DNA of 64,000 bases from Crambe crambe. Taxonomy: Eukaryota; Porifera; Demospongiae; Poecilosclerida; Crambeidae. Shown piece by piece: positions 33,557 through 45,374 of the stretch. The position numbers were made by a program, and so were the translations under genes. The number at the start of each line of letters is the position of its first letter. Within the stretch, counting starts at the first letter, position 1. The DNA lies in assembly GCA_963924555.1 (NCBI GenBank), contig OZ004587.1, positions 3,782,001 to 3,846,000 on the forward strand. The letters run 5' to 3'. Below the pieces are notes generated by a model. That model had not been told where the DNA came from. It saw only the letters and a program-made list of their open reading frames with translations, and made no database searches.

Positions 33557-34667
33557 TGGGTAGTCTTGCACCTGCGGACCCCTGAAAAAAATAGGGGTCT
33601 GGTCTAATCTGTATTCCTGATTCCTGTTTCATCCACTGGTTCCAAGAGAGAAGCGTTTGGATTACTGCTTGCAATGTTTAGCTGCAAAGCAATCTCTGTT
33701 TCCCCTTCTGATGAGATATCTCTAAATCTATGCTCAATAATTGCTCACATTTTATCCTCCCTTTTAATGGTAGTTGTACGTCATGCCTTGAGAACAAGAA
33801 ACGTAATTAGGCTTTAAATATCTGTAAGCCATGTGAGATGGATGGAGAGGTATCATAATTGCTGAAGATAGTGGAAGCCCTCCGTTCATTTCATGACACC
33901 TCTATTGATTTCATGACACAATACAACAAAATTAGCTCTAGCCAGCTAGCTAATTGGGGCAGCAGCAAGTCCCACGCAATACAAACCTGAATTAAAGGCA
34001 CTTTTAGCAAAAAATGGGCTGACTTGTAATTTGACCCACTTAGCCACAATATTAACACTACATGTGGAATCAGCGTCCCCCTTTTGCCTATTGCAACAAG
34101 TTTCATAACTAAATTATGAACAGTTCCAATAATTATCATGAATAATTGTTCTACATTTTCTCAATTTTTATATGGCTATTGAGAGCTGACACCAAAAAAC
34201 AGCAATAATGACAGTAGCTAACAATATACCGGTAGTACCGTTTATTTTAAGGACTTGAAATATTCGACAGGTGCTGATTCCACTGGTGGTGTTGAATCTG
34301 GTCAGGTCATATTTACAAATCACCCATTTTTTGCTGTCTGAATATTGATTACCTAAAGGTGCCTTAAGTTCAGATTTATATTGCAGTGGTATTTGAAGCT
34401 TGACTTCTATAAATGGAGACACAGATAGGGGAAGGATAAAACTTCCTGTCTTCCAACTTTGACAACCATACCTAGAAAGCTCAGCAAGGTATTTACCTGC
34501 TTTAATGATGTATTGGCCATCAGGCTATCTTCTGATACCTAAGTGATAGGTACTGGTATAAACCAGATGCCAGAAAAAGTGTCCGGTAATTGGTCCATCC
34601 AATAATTAATCACTTACTCTAGACTATTAGTGCAGCACTGCATGGTAAACTATTAGTGCGAAATTTT
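33557..34667. other. Spacer to the unit B/C junction
   Basis: Noncoding and collinear with about 13,930-15,210 of unit A. Ends at the junction, where GCGAAATTTT meets the SRCR exon fragment of unit C. Confidence 0.45.
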
Positions 34668-34671
34668 CGAA

Positions 34672-37366
34672 AAACTGCTTCACCAAATACAGAGCCGTTA
34701 AATGGCACAGGATCTGCAAGGAAGTGGAGGAGGGAAGGAAGGGAGGGAGGGAGGGAGGGAGGGAGAGGAGGCAAGGAAGGATGGAAGGGAGAGGGAGGGA
34801 GGGAGAGAGGAGGCAAGGAAGGATGGAAGGGAGAGGGAGGGAGAGAGAGAGGAGGCAAGGAAGGATGGAAAAGGGATGGAGGGAAGGAGTCCCGGAGGGA
34901 GAGAGGGGAGGAAGGAAAGAAGGGATGAAGGAAGAAGGGAGGGGAAAGATAAAAAGAAAGCAAACAAGTTACTTGCAAAAAGAAGCTAAAAAGATACACA
35001 AAGTATATAATTGCAATAGAGATTCAATGTGGTGTGCATGCTCGCTTTAATCAATACACAACCCCTAAACATTGATACATTTACCTTGTGTTGAGTACCC
35101 CAATTGTCTACACACCACAGTAGCATCTGGAACACCCCATGAAGTGTCACATATCGAGCCCCATGTTCCATTGAAGCAGATCTCCACTCGTCCTTCCAGT
35201 GGTGAGTTCCCATCAACCAATCTCAAATCTGTGATATTGCACACAGATGAAGCTCCAACTGTTGTGTTGTAAAATCATGAACAGAGGATAAAATTTGCTT
35301 CAGGAAATACTGTACAGGATAGGATTATTTGCAGGTAATTATAAATGCAGAGAGGTATAGAATTACAATTTATTAGTATGTTTTATATTGTGGTTAGTAT
35401 AACATTATATACCCTTACATAAATAAAATAAGAGCTAGCTACTTCCATATTTACTGGCATTATATAGTGTGGACAAACACTGTGGGAGAATTACGACTTT
35501 GAACAATCTGTTGTTGAGATAGATCCAAATATACAGCCAAGACTTTAAACCCATAGATAGTATTAGGTGTTAGTTCTGTCCGTGTGTACAAAGTCCCATC
35601 ACTAACAGCAATATTGTTCTCAAGTATGGAAAGATCTAAAGTATGAAATGATATCCTGTACTCTTCAATTCTTATTTGCTGCTGTAAACATTGAACTGGG
35701 TCCCAGGTGATGGTTGGTGCTGGTAAATGTTGGTCTCAGGTTTCGAGGTGTACTCGGACGACCTTGATGGAGGTTGTCTTGAGATGTGTCTAGCAGCAAT
35801 AATAATTATTAATTCTAATACTGTACAGGTTGGTGAAAGACATCAATAATAATAATGTCTATCATTGTAATTAGCATAGTTATGGGAAACTTCTGTACGT
35901 AATAATGGAAATCTTCTGTGATTTGGAATCCTGGGGGATCATTATGGTATTTTGAACAGTTTCCTTAATAATTAGCTAGAGAGTTTGGATTGTAGCTAGC
36001 TCTTGATATGAACAGTCAGATTAGTTATGTAAATGTTCAGTGCAATATTAATTAATGGTAAATATCGTACCTCTCAGCAGTGTATTTACTGTGGAGCTGC
36101 TAGAAAAGTTTCTTCCACCAGTGGTGATTGCAAGTAAAGTCACATTGTATTCACTGTATGCCAGTAGTGGTTGAATGGTGAATATTCTGATAGATACATC
36201 TGAGATGTGCACTTCCACTGTTGCAACTTTATCTCTGCATGGTCCCAGGTATGAAGCCATGATCATAAATTCAGTAGTGGTTGATTCATTTGCTATCGGG
36301 AATACCCACTCAATGCCATGTTCTTGGCACAGTATTTAGTATCCTCAGACCTGAATTAAATAATATTATAGCTAAGTAAGCTGATTATTAGCTAAGGGAG
36401 GGCTATTCCGAATGGTGGGTAATTCCGAATTGTTCAAATTATTCTGAAACTACCGAGCTCAATGTTGGAGGATATAATTTTACTTTCTGATATGAAATCC
36501 AGCCTTTAAAGTGATGAAATTGTGTGCTGTGTCTAGCTATATATTAACAGCATCATACATACCATGAATAGAAAGAAAAAATAGAGCTCATAAGCTCAAG
36601 GAGTTTTGAAAATATTTGACTGTTTGGAATAGCCCCATTGTTCAAATAGCCCCGCTTTAACTTACGTACCATGAATTATCATATTCTATGTGTTTTCCTA
36701 CATGTTTCCTGCTATTTTAACTGTAGCTTGCAAACAATTTTTACCAGGAAATTTATCACCCCATGCAGAATTTGTTTTGTTCACAGAGGTGGAGCATAGT
36801 TTTCTTTAGCTATCTGTCTGTCATAATAACTTCGTTAATTATATAGTCAGGTGCTTCTTTTCAAAATACTCAATATGAAGCACCCATAATGTGCATGCTG
36901 ATAGCATGCCATTATTATAATGGCAATCACCACTTCCAGCCATAATACATTAGCCACCTCTATGATTTTGAGCGGTGAAGGAAGTATCTCAGGATTGGTC
37001 AGGCATCATGTGAGCAAGTAGCTATGTGAGCCAGAGTGACTGTCCAGGACTTTATTAGACACTCACACTTTTGTTTACGTACTTATCCATGGCCATACAG
37101 GCTAGGCACCATAGCCATGACCAATATTTTTCTACAGCTAAAATAACAGCCGGGTTCTGTAGCTAGAACCTACTTCTACTTCTACCATGACACTGAGAAT
37201 CTTGGAGAATATTCCAGTTAACAAAAGTAGCTACTGCCTTCTTATTGCTGCAGCTCTTTAAAAAAAAAATCTTTCTATCACTCAGCTACATTTACTTACT
37301 ATTTTCAGTTGAGCTTTTGGAAAATAATAGAAAGAGGATCATAAATACAGCCAGTGGTACTTCCAT
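34672..37366 (-). pseudogene. Adhesion-type receptor, copy C (5' fragment, frameshifted)
   Basis: It keeps the signal peptide exon (37300-37366), FN3 exons (36071-36350 and 35455-35789), SRCR exon 1 (35085-35258, intact) and only the first about 42 bp of SRCR exon 2 (to 34,672), where the unit junction cuts it. The first FN3 exon has a net 8-bp loss and the second a net 7-bp loss relative to copy A, so both are frameshifted. No EGF, HRM or GAIN exons exist downstream. It cannot encode the receptor; a short secreted FN3 product is the most it could give. Confidence 0.85.
34723..34947. repeat. Polypurine (GGGA/GGAA)n tract, unit C
   Basis: About 225 bp of nearly pure G/A sequence containing a higher-order repeat of about 50 bp: GAGGCAAGGAAGGATGGAA recurs three times. 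It lies next to the truncated SRCR exon 2. Confidence 0.85.
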
Positions 37367-37771
37367 TCTTCCATTAATTTGTTGATGGCTATCTAGCCCC
37401 GCCCCTAGCCTCGTACCCAGGCTCTAGAATTATGCGGAGGGCCGAGCGAGGCTAGCCCCGCCCCTAGCCATATTGCATATAGTGTACTGTAACTGCATTC
37501 AGTAAGCAGTTAAAGAACAACACCGAGAGAGGCCACATAGAACTTACACTAAACAATAGGATCCATACCTGTTCCTTGCTTAACCCACACCAGTGGGTAG
37601 GCCTTGTTATAAGCTAGCTAGTGATACATAATGGCAAAGATAGCTGCGCGCGCATGCACTAGCCCCACCCACACTAATTTATGCGCATGCTCAATGCTTG
37701 ACAGTTGACAGCTATTGATTAGCTATAAATAATTACTGCTCTCTACCATTAAAGTTTCAAGCTCTTCAACC
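37367..37771. promoter_or_regulatory. Divergent promoter, unit C
   Basis: Same layout as unit A. Both NRF1-like motifs are present (about 37,645-37,659 and 37,680-37,692, the second with one base changed), and the GCTATAAATA block is retained about 40 bp before the kinase ATG. Confidence 0.5.
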
Positions 37772-39564
37772 ATGGCCAGATCCAGAGTCCACTATGTAGA
37801 ATTCCCTTCTGAAGTTATCTCCTATCCAGATGCCTTTGGCTATATTATGGGCAGAACTCTTGGTCAAGGAGCATTTGGAAAAGTTAAAGCAGCATGGTCT
37901 TTGAAGATGAAAAAAATGGTAAGATTAGTGCTATTAGAGAATAATTTAGTCCATTCTCCTAGCTGTTTTCTTTTCTCAGATCGCCATTAAGATTGTCAAA
38001 AACAGACAGTGGCAGCAAAGAAGTATTTCTCTCTCGTGAAATTGCAATTCTCCGTAAAATCCATCACCCACAAATTCTCAGAACTTACTCTATTGTGAAG
38101 ACTGAGAAGTGTGCATACTTCATTCAGGAGATTGCTGTGAATGGAGATCTTTGGGAGTACATGAAAATTTATGGGACTTTCCATGAAGGAGAAACTCACT
38201 ACATGTTCAAACAAATGTGTAAAGCTATGGCCTACTGTCACCGGAAGAAAATTGTCCATCGAGACTTAAAATGTGAGAACATTTTGCTGGATGAGAACTT
38301 GAACATCAAAATAGGAGGTAAGTTTTATTACTCAATATCCAATATCAATCCACAGCCATATGCTTTCCAACTCATTAGATTTTGGTCTCAGTGCTGATAT
38401 GAAGATTAAACCCACTTCTACTCTTTGCGGTTCACTATTCTATTTGGCTCCTGAGCTCACGAATCCCGAGCTTGAGGAGTATGATGGAAAGAAAGCCGAT
38501 GTTTGGAGTCTGTAAGTTATCTAGTAGCTAGCTCTGTATTATACAAGCTTGTACTTCACATCTTTTTTTTGTCTTGTTTTTTTTTTTGTTCCAGTGGTGT
38601 GATTCTCTTCACCATGACATGTGGGTATCTTCCATTTCATATTGAGTCCTTGACGAAACCTACAAATTATGATGCAGTTTTGAAGTATCCGGTGTCTGTT
38701 TCTATACGTAAGTATCTTATAGAGAGATTCCAGACTAAGAGCCAGTATTAGGGGTCTGAGGGTTTGGTGCTTCGTTATAGCTAGTTAAGACTATTGCCTT
38801 GTCAGTGGCGTAGGAATTAGGGTGGCCAGGTTGGGGATATAATAATTATGATTGCAAAAATATGTGAAATTGAGGGGATTGAAACTACCTCACCCGTTTG
38901 TTTCCAAGCTAGTCCCTATTCCTAGAAATCTGCATGTCCTAACCTGTCCTATATTTTGCTGTCCTGTCATCTGTGTGATGTGTATGAGATTTTTTCCTGT
39001 TTCTGTATCAATTGTAATGTACTTTGCCTTGTACTTTCAAGGTCACACATTAGATAACTGAGTGCATACTAACTGTTACTTCCTTTAACAATCACACCTG
39101 TGACCATGCACATATCACATTGTTTCCATGGACAACGGTCAATATGACTCATAATGCCCATCGTTCTTGATGACAGGCATTATGACTTACAAACCACACC
39201 GCGGCCCTTTGATCTCGCCCACGCATGGGATATATAATAGATTCCAAGTTCAACAGTTCAGCTTACTTCAAGTGCAGAGGTAGTGCAATGTATGTAAGTG
39301 ATAAATGACTGTTCCCACCGGGACCCTGGCCACCTATGCCAGCAGCCTGACAATGAGGCTCAAACTCTAAAGATGTGCTTTGATGATGTAATTTGTATTG
39401 CAGCTATCAGAAGGTTTATTCGGTTTGTACTGAACACTGATCCAAATGAGAGACCATGCATCACCAATCTTCTATCACATTGTTGGATGAAACAGGGATC
39501 AAATATTAAACCCCACCCCCGTAGCCCCAGGCCGAGATTTGCCATGGAGAAGCACCAATTCTAA
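37772..39564 (+). pseudogene. TSSK-like kinase, copy C (frameshifted)
   Basis: Exons 37772-37918, 37980-38317, 38379-38511, 38595-38707 and 39404-39564 correspond to copy A. Exon 2 has one extra A near 38,000 (GTCAAAAACAGAC instead of GTCAAAACAGAC). This shifts the frame just after the VAIK lysine and stops translation about 13 codons later. Every other exon and splice site is intact and nearly identical to copy A, so the lesion is recent or a homopolymer sequencing error. If the extra base is an error, the kinase would be full length. Intron 2 is 61 bp here, no longer a multiple of three. Confidence 0.75.
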
Positions 39565-39844
39565 GAGAATATGTTGTTACACTCCAGACTCGAGCTTGAA
39601 GAGATGAGTGGTATGAGAAGACGGATCTAAAAGAACCAAAACCTTCCGAAGACTTATCATGCATGGTGAACATGGCTTGTGAAACTAACACTTATTTTCC
39701 AATTCTTAATACCATTGGTGTGTCTACAATGATAAATAAATAGCTCACTAGTCCATTCCACCATGGCTGAACTCTATGCGATTCATTATCTATGCAGTTC
39801 ATTATTGTAGCTAGCTCCACCCTCCATGCAGTTATTATCACTTA

Positions 39845-40036
<192 letters not shown>

Positions 40037-40039
<3 letters not shown>

Positions 40040-40630
40040 CACAAGATGAATGAACTAAGTTATAACAAAAAGAAGATGGGGCAATGAAAGCAGGCTGAGG
40101 GTCCACCAGGACTGCCCTGAGGACCAGGAGAGGATAAAAAAGAAAAATAAGAACAAACAAACAAACAAGCAAACAAATAAACAAACAAAAAACAATAAAC
40201 GACAAAAAGAAGATAGATTAATGGTTGCATGTTTTGATATGATGTGAGCATAGAATCGGCTTGGGGGTTTGATGCATGTGAATTTGTCGACATTGAATGA
40301 CATTTTCCAGTTAGGTTACCGTCATGGCGTGTACCCCTTGAAGATGGTCTACATCAGAGCTCCTTTGATCACTTGAGCTAGTGTCATCAGCAAAGCTTAG
40401 GATTTTGGAACGTTTGATGGAGAGAGGTAAGTCGTATAGATATAGAATGGCCCAAGGATACTCCCTTGAGGAACACCTGATGTAACTGATGTGCAATGCC
40501 ATCCATTGGTTAAGTATTCCTTTAGCCACTGCTACAGTTTACCAGTTATACCTCAATTTTCCAGTTTAGAAAGCAGCTCTGGATGAGGTATGGTGTCAAA
40601 GGCTTTGTGAAAATGATATCCTAATTGATA
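40037..40630 (-). mobile_element. Decayed LINE RT fragment with internal deletion, unit C
   Basis: Same remnant as in units A and B, but about 460 bp are missing internally: sequence jumps from the equivalent of unit A 7,370 to 7,833 at about 40,271. The FADDT catalytic motif is still readable on the minus strand near 40,370-40,390. Confidence 0.75.
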
Positions 40631-41266
40631 TAGCATTGCAAACTTTATATTATTGCAGACCTTATATCTATTTATGACCCCAGCTGTGACTCTAAGATAG
40701 ATCAACTTGTAGATGTAGTTTGTAGTGTTATAGGTCCTGTAGAAAAGTTATGTAAGAGCAATGATTCTTCTATCTAGCTCAATGAAACTTTGCCCACCAA
40801 TGGGTGTGGCTGTCAGATCATATTTTGCTTATAAATTCCTTCACTCTCCTCAATAATCCTTCTATCTAGCTCAATGAAACTTTGGATCTTGACAGTGCAT
40901 TGTGGTAGGAATGAAATGGGTCTACCTTTCTTCCATATATCCACCTGACATTTCCTATGTAGTACGTACATTATTGCACTCTGAAGCTACCCATAGCTTA
41001 CAACTTAAGTGTGACATAGATATAGTGAAGTGAATGTATACAAAATGGTTATCATTACAACTGACATTGCATGTACTTTCGTTATCATGTAGCTAACAAA
41101 ACATCATGAAAATCGTTAACATGAGTTATCAATAATTTCCTTAAAATAATAAATATTTTGTAGCTACGTAGCTGAGCTATAATTAGAACAAGCAGGCACA
41201 CTACAACTTTACCAGTTCATCATTACAGTGACTAGTTATTGATGAGTATAGTTAAGTACAATAGAT

Positions 41267-42460
41267 ATGGCTGAGAACCTAAGTTGCATCTTTTCAAATT
41301 TGAGCAGTGACTTTATTACATCATCACTTTGGTCACTTGAAGAAGACAGTACAGACACCAACAGGTTTTTGGTGACTATCATCTACTTGATCTTCCTAGT
41401 CATTGGACTTCCATGGAATGCAGCTGTGATCATCAGTATATTCAGGAAACGTCTGTACAGGGAGCCAACTATGATGCTGATTCTAAACCTTACTGTCTCT
41501 AACCTCCTCACCTGTGCCTTGATCTTTCCATTTTCCATCATCACAGGAATTGCAGGAGAGTTCATTTATGGTGCAAGTGATCATGTTAGGTGTCAGGTAT
41601 GTCAACTGGGAGTAATTTATTTAGTTTTAACATTCATCTCACTCAACACCTTGGCATTGATATCTGTGGATAGATTCCTGTGCATCAAGAAACCACTACA
41701 TTATAACAGGATTGTCACCATCAAAAAAACTCTAGTAGCAGTTCTATTACTTTGGATGTTCAGTATACTGGTCTCTATTCCACCTCTGTTCGGATTTGGT
41801 GCCATACGCTTCAGCAAGTTCACACTAATGTGCACTATAGCCTTCAGAGGATACACTTTTCTGGCAAAAAATACCTTTTATCTCATCTTCCTGGTTTTGG
41901 CTTCACTGCCCCCCGTCTCAATCCTGGCAGTGACTAATGTATGGCTGCTCCACATTGCACAGAAGGCAATAAGAAGAAATTACCAAAACATTCGCAGAGG
42001 TGCATCGATTACTGTGATACGTGAAAAGATTGAAAAGGAATACAATAAGAAACAGTTGAACTTGATGAGAGTGTTCTTTGCTATCTTTGTCACTAATATT
42101 ATCACCTGGCTACCAGTGCTTGTGATATTCATAGCTAGAGCAGCCTATGAACCTACTCCTACCGCTTCTCTTGATGTCAGAATCTATCCGACGTCAATTC
42201 CTTTTTTATTGTTGCTGTCACAAGCAGTGGTGCATCCCATATTGCAAGTCTTCCTGATCAAGAAGATAAAAGAGCAAGTCCTTGCACCACTTTATGCCTG
42301 TCAAAGAAGATGCTGCAGCAAATGTGACAACTCTCCCACTGAAGGTTTTGTATGCGGCTGCAAGATATGCTCAGGAACTCACGAGTGTATTTTCCTGGAT
42401 CTCTGTAAAGCTTCTCTTATAGCTAGAACTCAAGAGGAAACTACAACATCAACTATATAA
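41267..42460 (+). CDS. Class A GPCR, copy C
   Basis: Full-length 397-residue receptor with the same architecture as copy A: N-glycosylation sequons at the N-terminus, GLPWN in TM1, SVDRF after TM3, ITWLP in TM6, HPILQVF ending TM7, and the whole cysteine-rich tail. It differs from copy A at more than 20 positions, for example RFLCIKKPLHYNRI, GYTFLAKNTF in the second extracellular loop and SITVIREK in loop 3. It is much closer to copy D. Changes cluster around extracellular loop 2 and cytoplasmic loop 3, which could alter ligand and G-protein preference (inference). Confidence 0.88.
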   Translation: MAENLSCIFSNLSSDFITSSLWSLEEDSTDTNRFLVTIIYLIFLVIGLPWNAAVIISIFRKRLYREPTMMLILNLTVSNLLTCALIFPFSIITGIAGEFIYGASDHVRCQVCQLGVIYLVLTFISLNTLALISVDRFLCIKKPLHYNRIVTIKKTLVAVLLLWMFSILVSIPPLFGFGAIRFSKFTLMCTIAFRGYTFLAKNTFYLIFLVLASLPPVSILAVTNVWLLHIAQKAIRRNYQNIRRGASITVIREKIEKEYNKKQLNLMRVFFAIFVTNIITWLPVLVIFIARAAYEPTPTASLDVRIYPTSIPFLLLLSQAVVHPILQVFLIKKIKEQVLAPLYACQRRCCSKCDNSPTEGFVCGCKICSGTHECIFLDLCKASLIARTQEETTTSTI

Positions 42461-45374
42461 TTGCATAATGGTGTGTCAGAAACTCACAAGACATGTTATT
42501 TTATAAACCGAAAAAAACCAAACAAGCAAATAAAAAACCTATAGCTATATGATGAAGTAGAACGTATTCCGATTACACCAGCATTCCAATGCCATTACAA
42601 AAACTGTAACCAACATGCATAAGGACTTAGCTAATTGTATCTTTTGATCTGGATGCAGGTAAGAAGGATGTGATCTCAGAAGCCCTAGCCCCTTTGCAAA
42701 GTGATATTAGGAAGTTTCTATGATGATGGAGTGATTGAAAAATAAAAATTATCAATTATGGTTAGGTCATGCATTAGCTCTATTGCTATTGATAAAAATA
42801 ATGAAAACATACATAACAACAAAAATGAAAAACAAAAAAACAACAACAAAAGACAACAATAAAACAAAAACAACGAAAATGTGATCAGTTGATCATGACA
42901 CCCAATTTATTGAGTATGCTTAGTTACCGGCAATCTGGAGTTGCAGGACTAGGGGCACGCACACTGGGCACATGGGGAAGGGTGCAAGAAGAAGCATAGT
43001 TCCATGTATAATATTATGACATCATGAGTGCATGCAAATGGGTGAAGCATCCCAAACTTTATGGTATTAGCTACACTCAAACTCTGAAGTGACACATACA
43101 CCTCAAATCACAGTTAGTATGTACTGAGTTGTCCCTTGAAAATATAGCCTGAAATGATACATGCATGGACACAGGTGTGATTGTTAAGGAAATCACAGTT
43201 AGTATGCACTGGGTTATCCAATGTGTGACCTTGAAGGTGCAAGATGTGTCATGTACGTACACTGTATACATAAACTGTTTCTTTATTTGACGTAGCATTT
43301 ATTAGATGAATAGTAACCACATTAGTTCCTAGCCCATACATGTTTTTTCTTCTAATTACACTACTTTAAGAGCAGAAAACATATGCAAGTTATCAAAGAA
43401 AAATAGACATGGCTAAGCAAGGCATGATCAAATTGCCAGCCCTGAGAAGTATGGTTTACTGCAGCAGTAAGCTCATCAATCTACTCAAATGTGTGGTGTA
43501 AGAAGTTAGCTATAGGCAACAGGCCAGGACACATGATGCTAGTTTGGCCTTGTTGCAATAAGTGATTCTCTAGTGAGTCCAGCACAGTAGTCCAGTCCAC
43601 CGATTGTATACACCCACACTAGATTATGGTTCAGCCCATCGAGCATTGTAGCAGACATCTCAGGAATGAGGTAGCTGGAGTAATGGCCAGAGTAAAAGTA
43701 AAACCCCCCAACCAGCATGGCAAAACTTATCAGAGGATGCGGTAGCATCACTTTATGTAGGGTCAGTCCAAGATGGGCATGGTCATATTGCATCACTGTA
43801 GCTATATTATGTGAAACATCCACTACTATAGTCCAGTGACACAGACATGTGGGTATGTGGGTAGTCTTGCACATGTGGACCTATAAAAAATTGGAGTCTA
43901 CCTGTATTCCTGATTTCTGTTTCATCCACTGGTTCCTTCTGATGAAAGAGAGAAGCGTTTGGGTTACTGCTTGCAATGTTTAGCTGCAAAGCAATCTCTC
44001 TGATGAGACATCTCTAAATCAATAATTGCTCACATTTTATATGGTAGTTGTACGTCATGCCTTGAGAATGAGAAAGGTAATTAGGCTTTAAAATATCTGT
44101 AGGCCATGTGAGATTGATGGAGAGGTATCATCAGTTGCATGCTGACTTTAACTTAAAATTAGATATGTTGATATTAACATAATAGCTATGTATAGTGAGC
44201 AAAGTGAAGAGGGGAATTCGACATCAAGAAGTGTGGCCAGCCATGTACCTGTGGTATTTGTACTGAGGCCACCTTGTCTTTCCCTTTGTACTGAGGCCTT
44301 TGTCTTCCTCTCCAGGTGTGTTCATAAATTGGTGCATCATTGCTGAAGATAGTGGAAGCTCTCCATTCATTTCATGACACCTCTGTTGATTTCATGACAC
44401 AATACAAAAAAAATTATGCTCTAGCCAGCTAGCTAATTGGGGCAGCACACAAGCTAGGGAGTCAAATGAGGATTTAGCTATAATATTATGACATTGTATG
44501 CTCTCTGCTGCAATACAAACCTGAATTAAAGGCACTTTTAGCAAAAAATGGGCTGATTTGTAATTTGACCCAGTTAGCCAAAATATTAACACTACATGTA
44601 GTATCAGCGTCCCCTTTTTGCCTATTGTAACAAGTTCCATAACTAAACTATGAACAGTTTAATTGTTCCACATTTTCTCAAATTTTTACATGGCTATTGA
44701 GAACTGACACCAAAAAACAAGCAATAATGACAGAGTACCATTTATTTTAAGGACTTGAAACTTTGGGTAGCTATATTACATTCAGCAGGTGCTGATTCCA
44801 CTGGTGGTGTTGAATCTGGTCAGAATGAAGGGTCATATTTACAAATCACCCATTTTTTGCTGTCTGAATATAAAAGTGCCTTAAGTTCAGATTTGTATTC
44901 CAGTGGTATTTGAAGCTTGACTTCTATAATTTAAATGGAGACACAGATAGGGGAAGGATAGAACTTCCTGTCTTCCAACTTTGACAATCATACCTAGAAA
45001 ACTCAGCCATATATTGGTGAGATATGGTCTGAGTATTGATTTTTTTTGGATACCAGCTTTAATGATGTATTAGCCATGACTAAAAGATGGGCTATCTTTT
45101 GATACCTAAATCGTAGGTACTGGTATAAACCAGATGCCAGAAAAAGTGTCTGGTAATTGATCCGTCTGATAATTGATCACTTACTCTAGACTATTAGTTT
45201 GAAATTTATGCACATCCAGTTTTTGTAATTTTGTAGCTAATTATTTTGTAGCTAGTAATTTCGTGAATTGCTTCTTAGCCCTTTTTGCTATGTATATTCA
45301 CTTCATAGCAACTTGCATGTAATTGAAGTAGCTAAGTTATAGTGACAGTATATGGAACCATAAGTGCAGACCAC
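42461..45374. other. Spacer between GPCR C and unit D
   Basis: Noncoding, collinear with 12,232-15,375 of unit A, but without the CAGAGCC MITE and without the dynein fragment. It thus serves as the empty-site reference for both. I see no gene in it. Confidence 0.5.

Larger units (their letters stand above)
16165..34667. repeat. Segmental duplication unit B
   Basis: Second copy of the module, about 18.5 kb. From 17,941 to about 34,640 it is collinear with 1 to about 15,210 of unit A. Unit-specific insertions are a 1.7-kb block with a long palindrome (about 19,450-21,165), a CAGGGG MITE (24,043-24,268), two CACTGTAAAAA palindromes (30,476 and 33,434), and a local tandem duplication at 28,314-28,730. 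It ends abruptly at 34,667, where unit C starts inside an SRCR exon. Confidence 0.85.
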
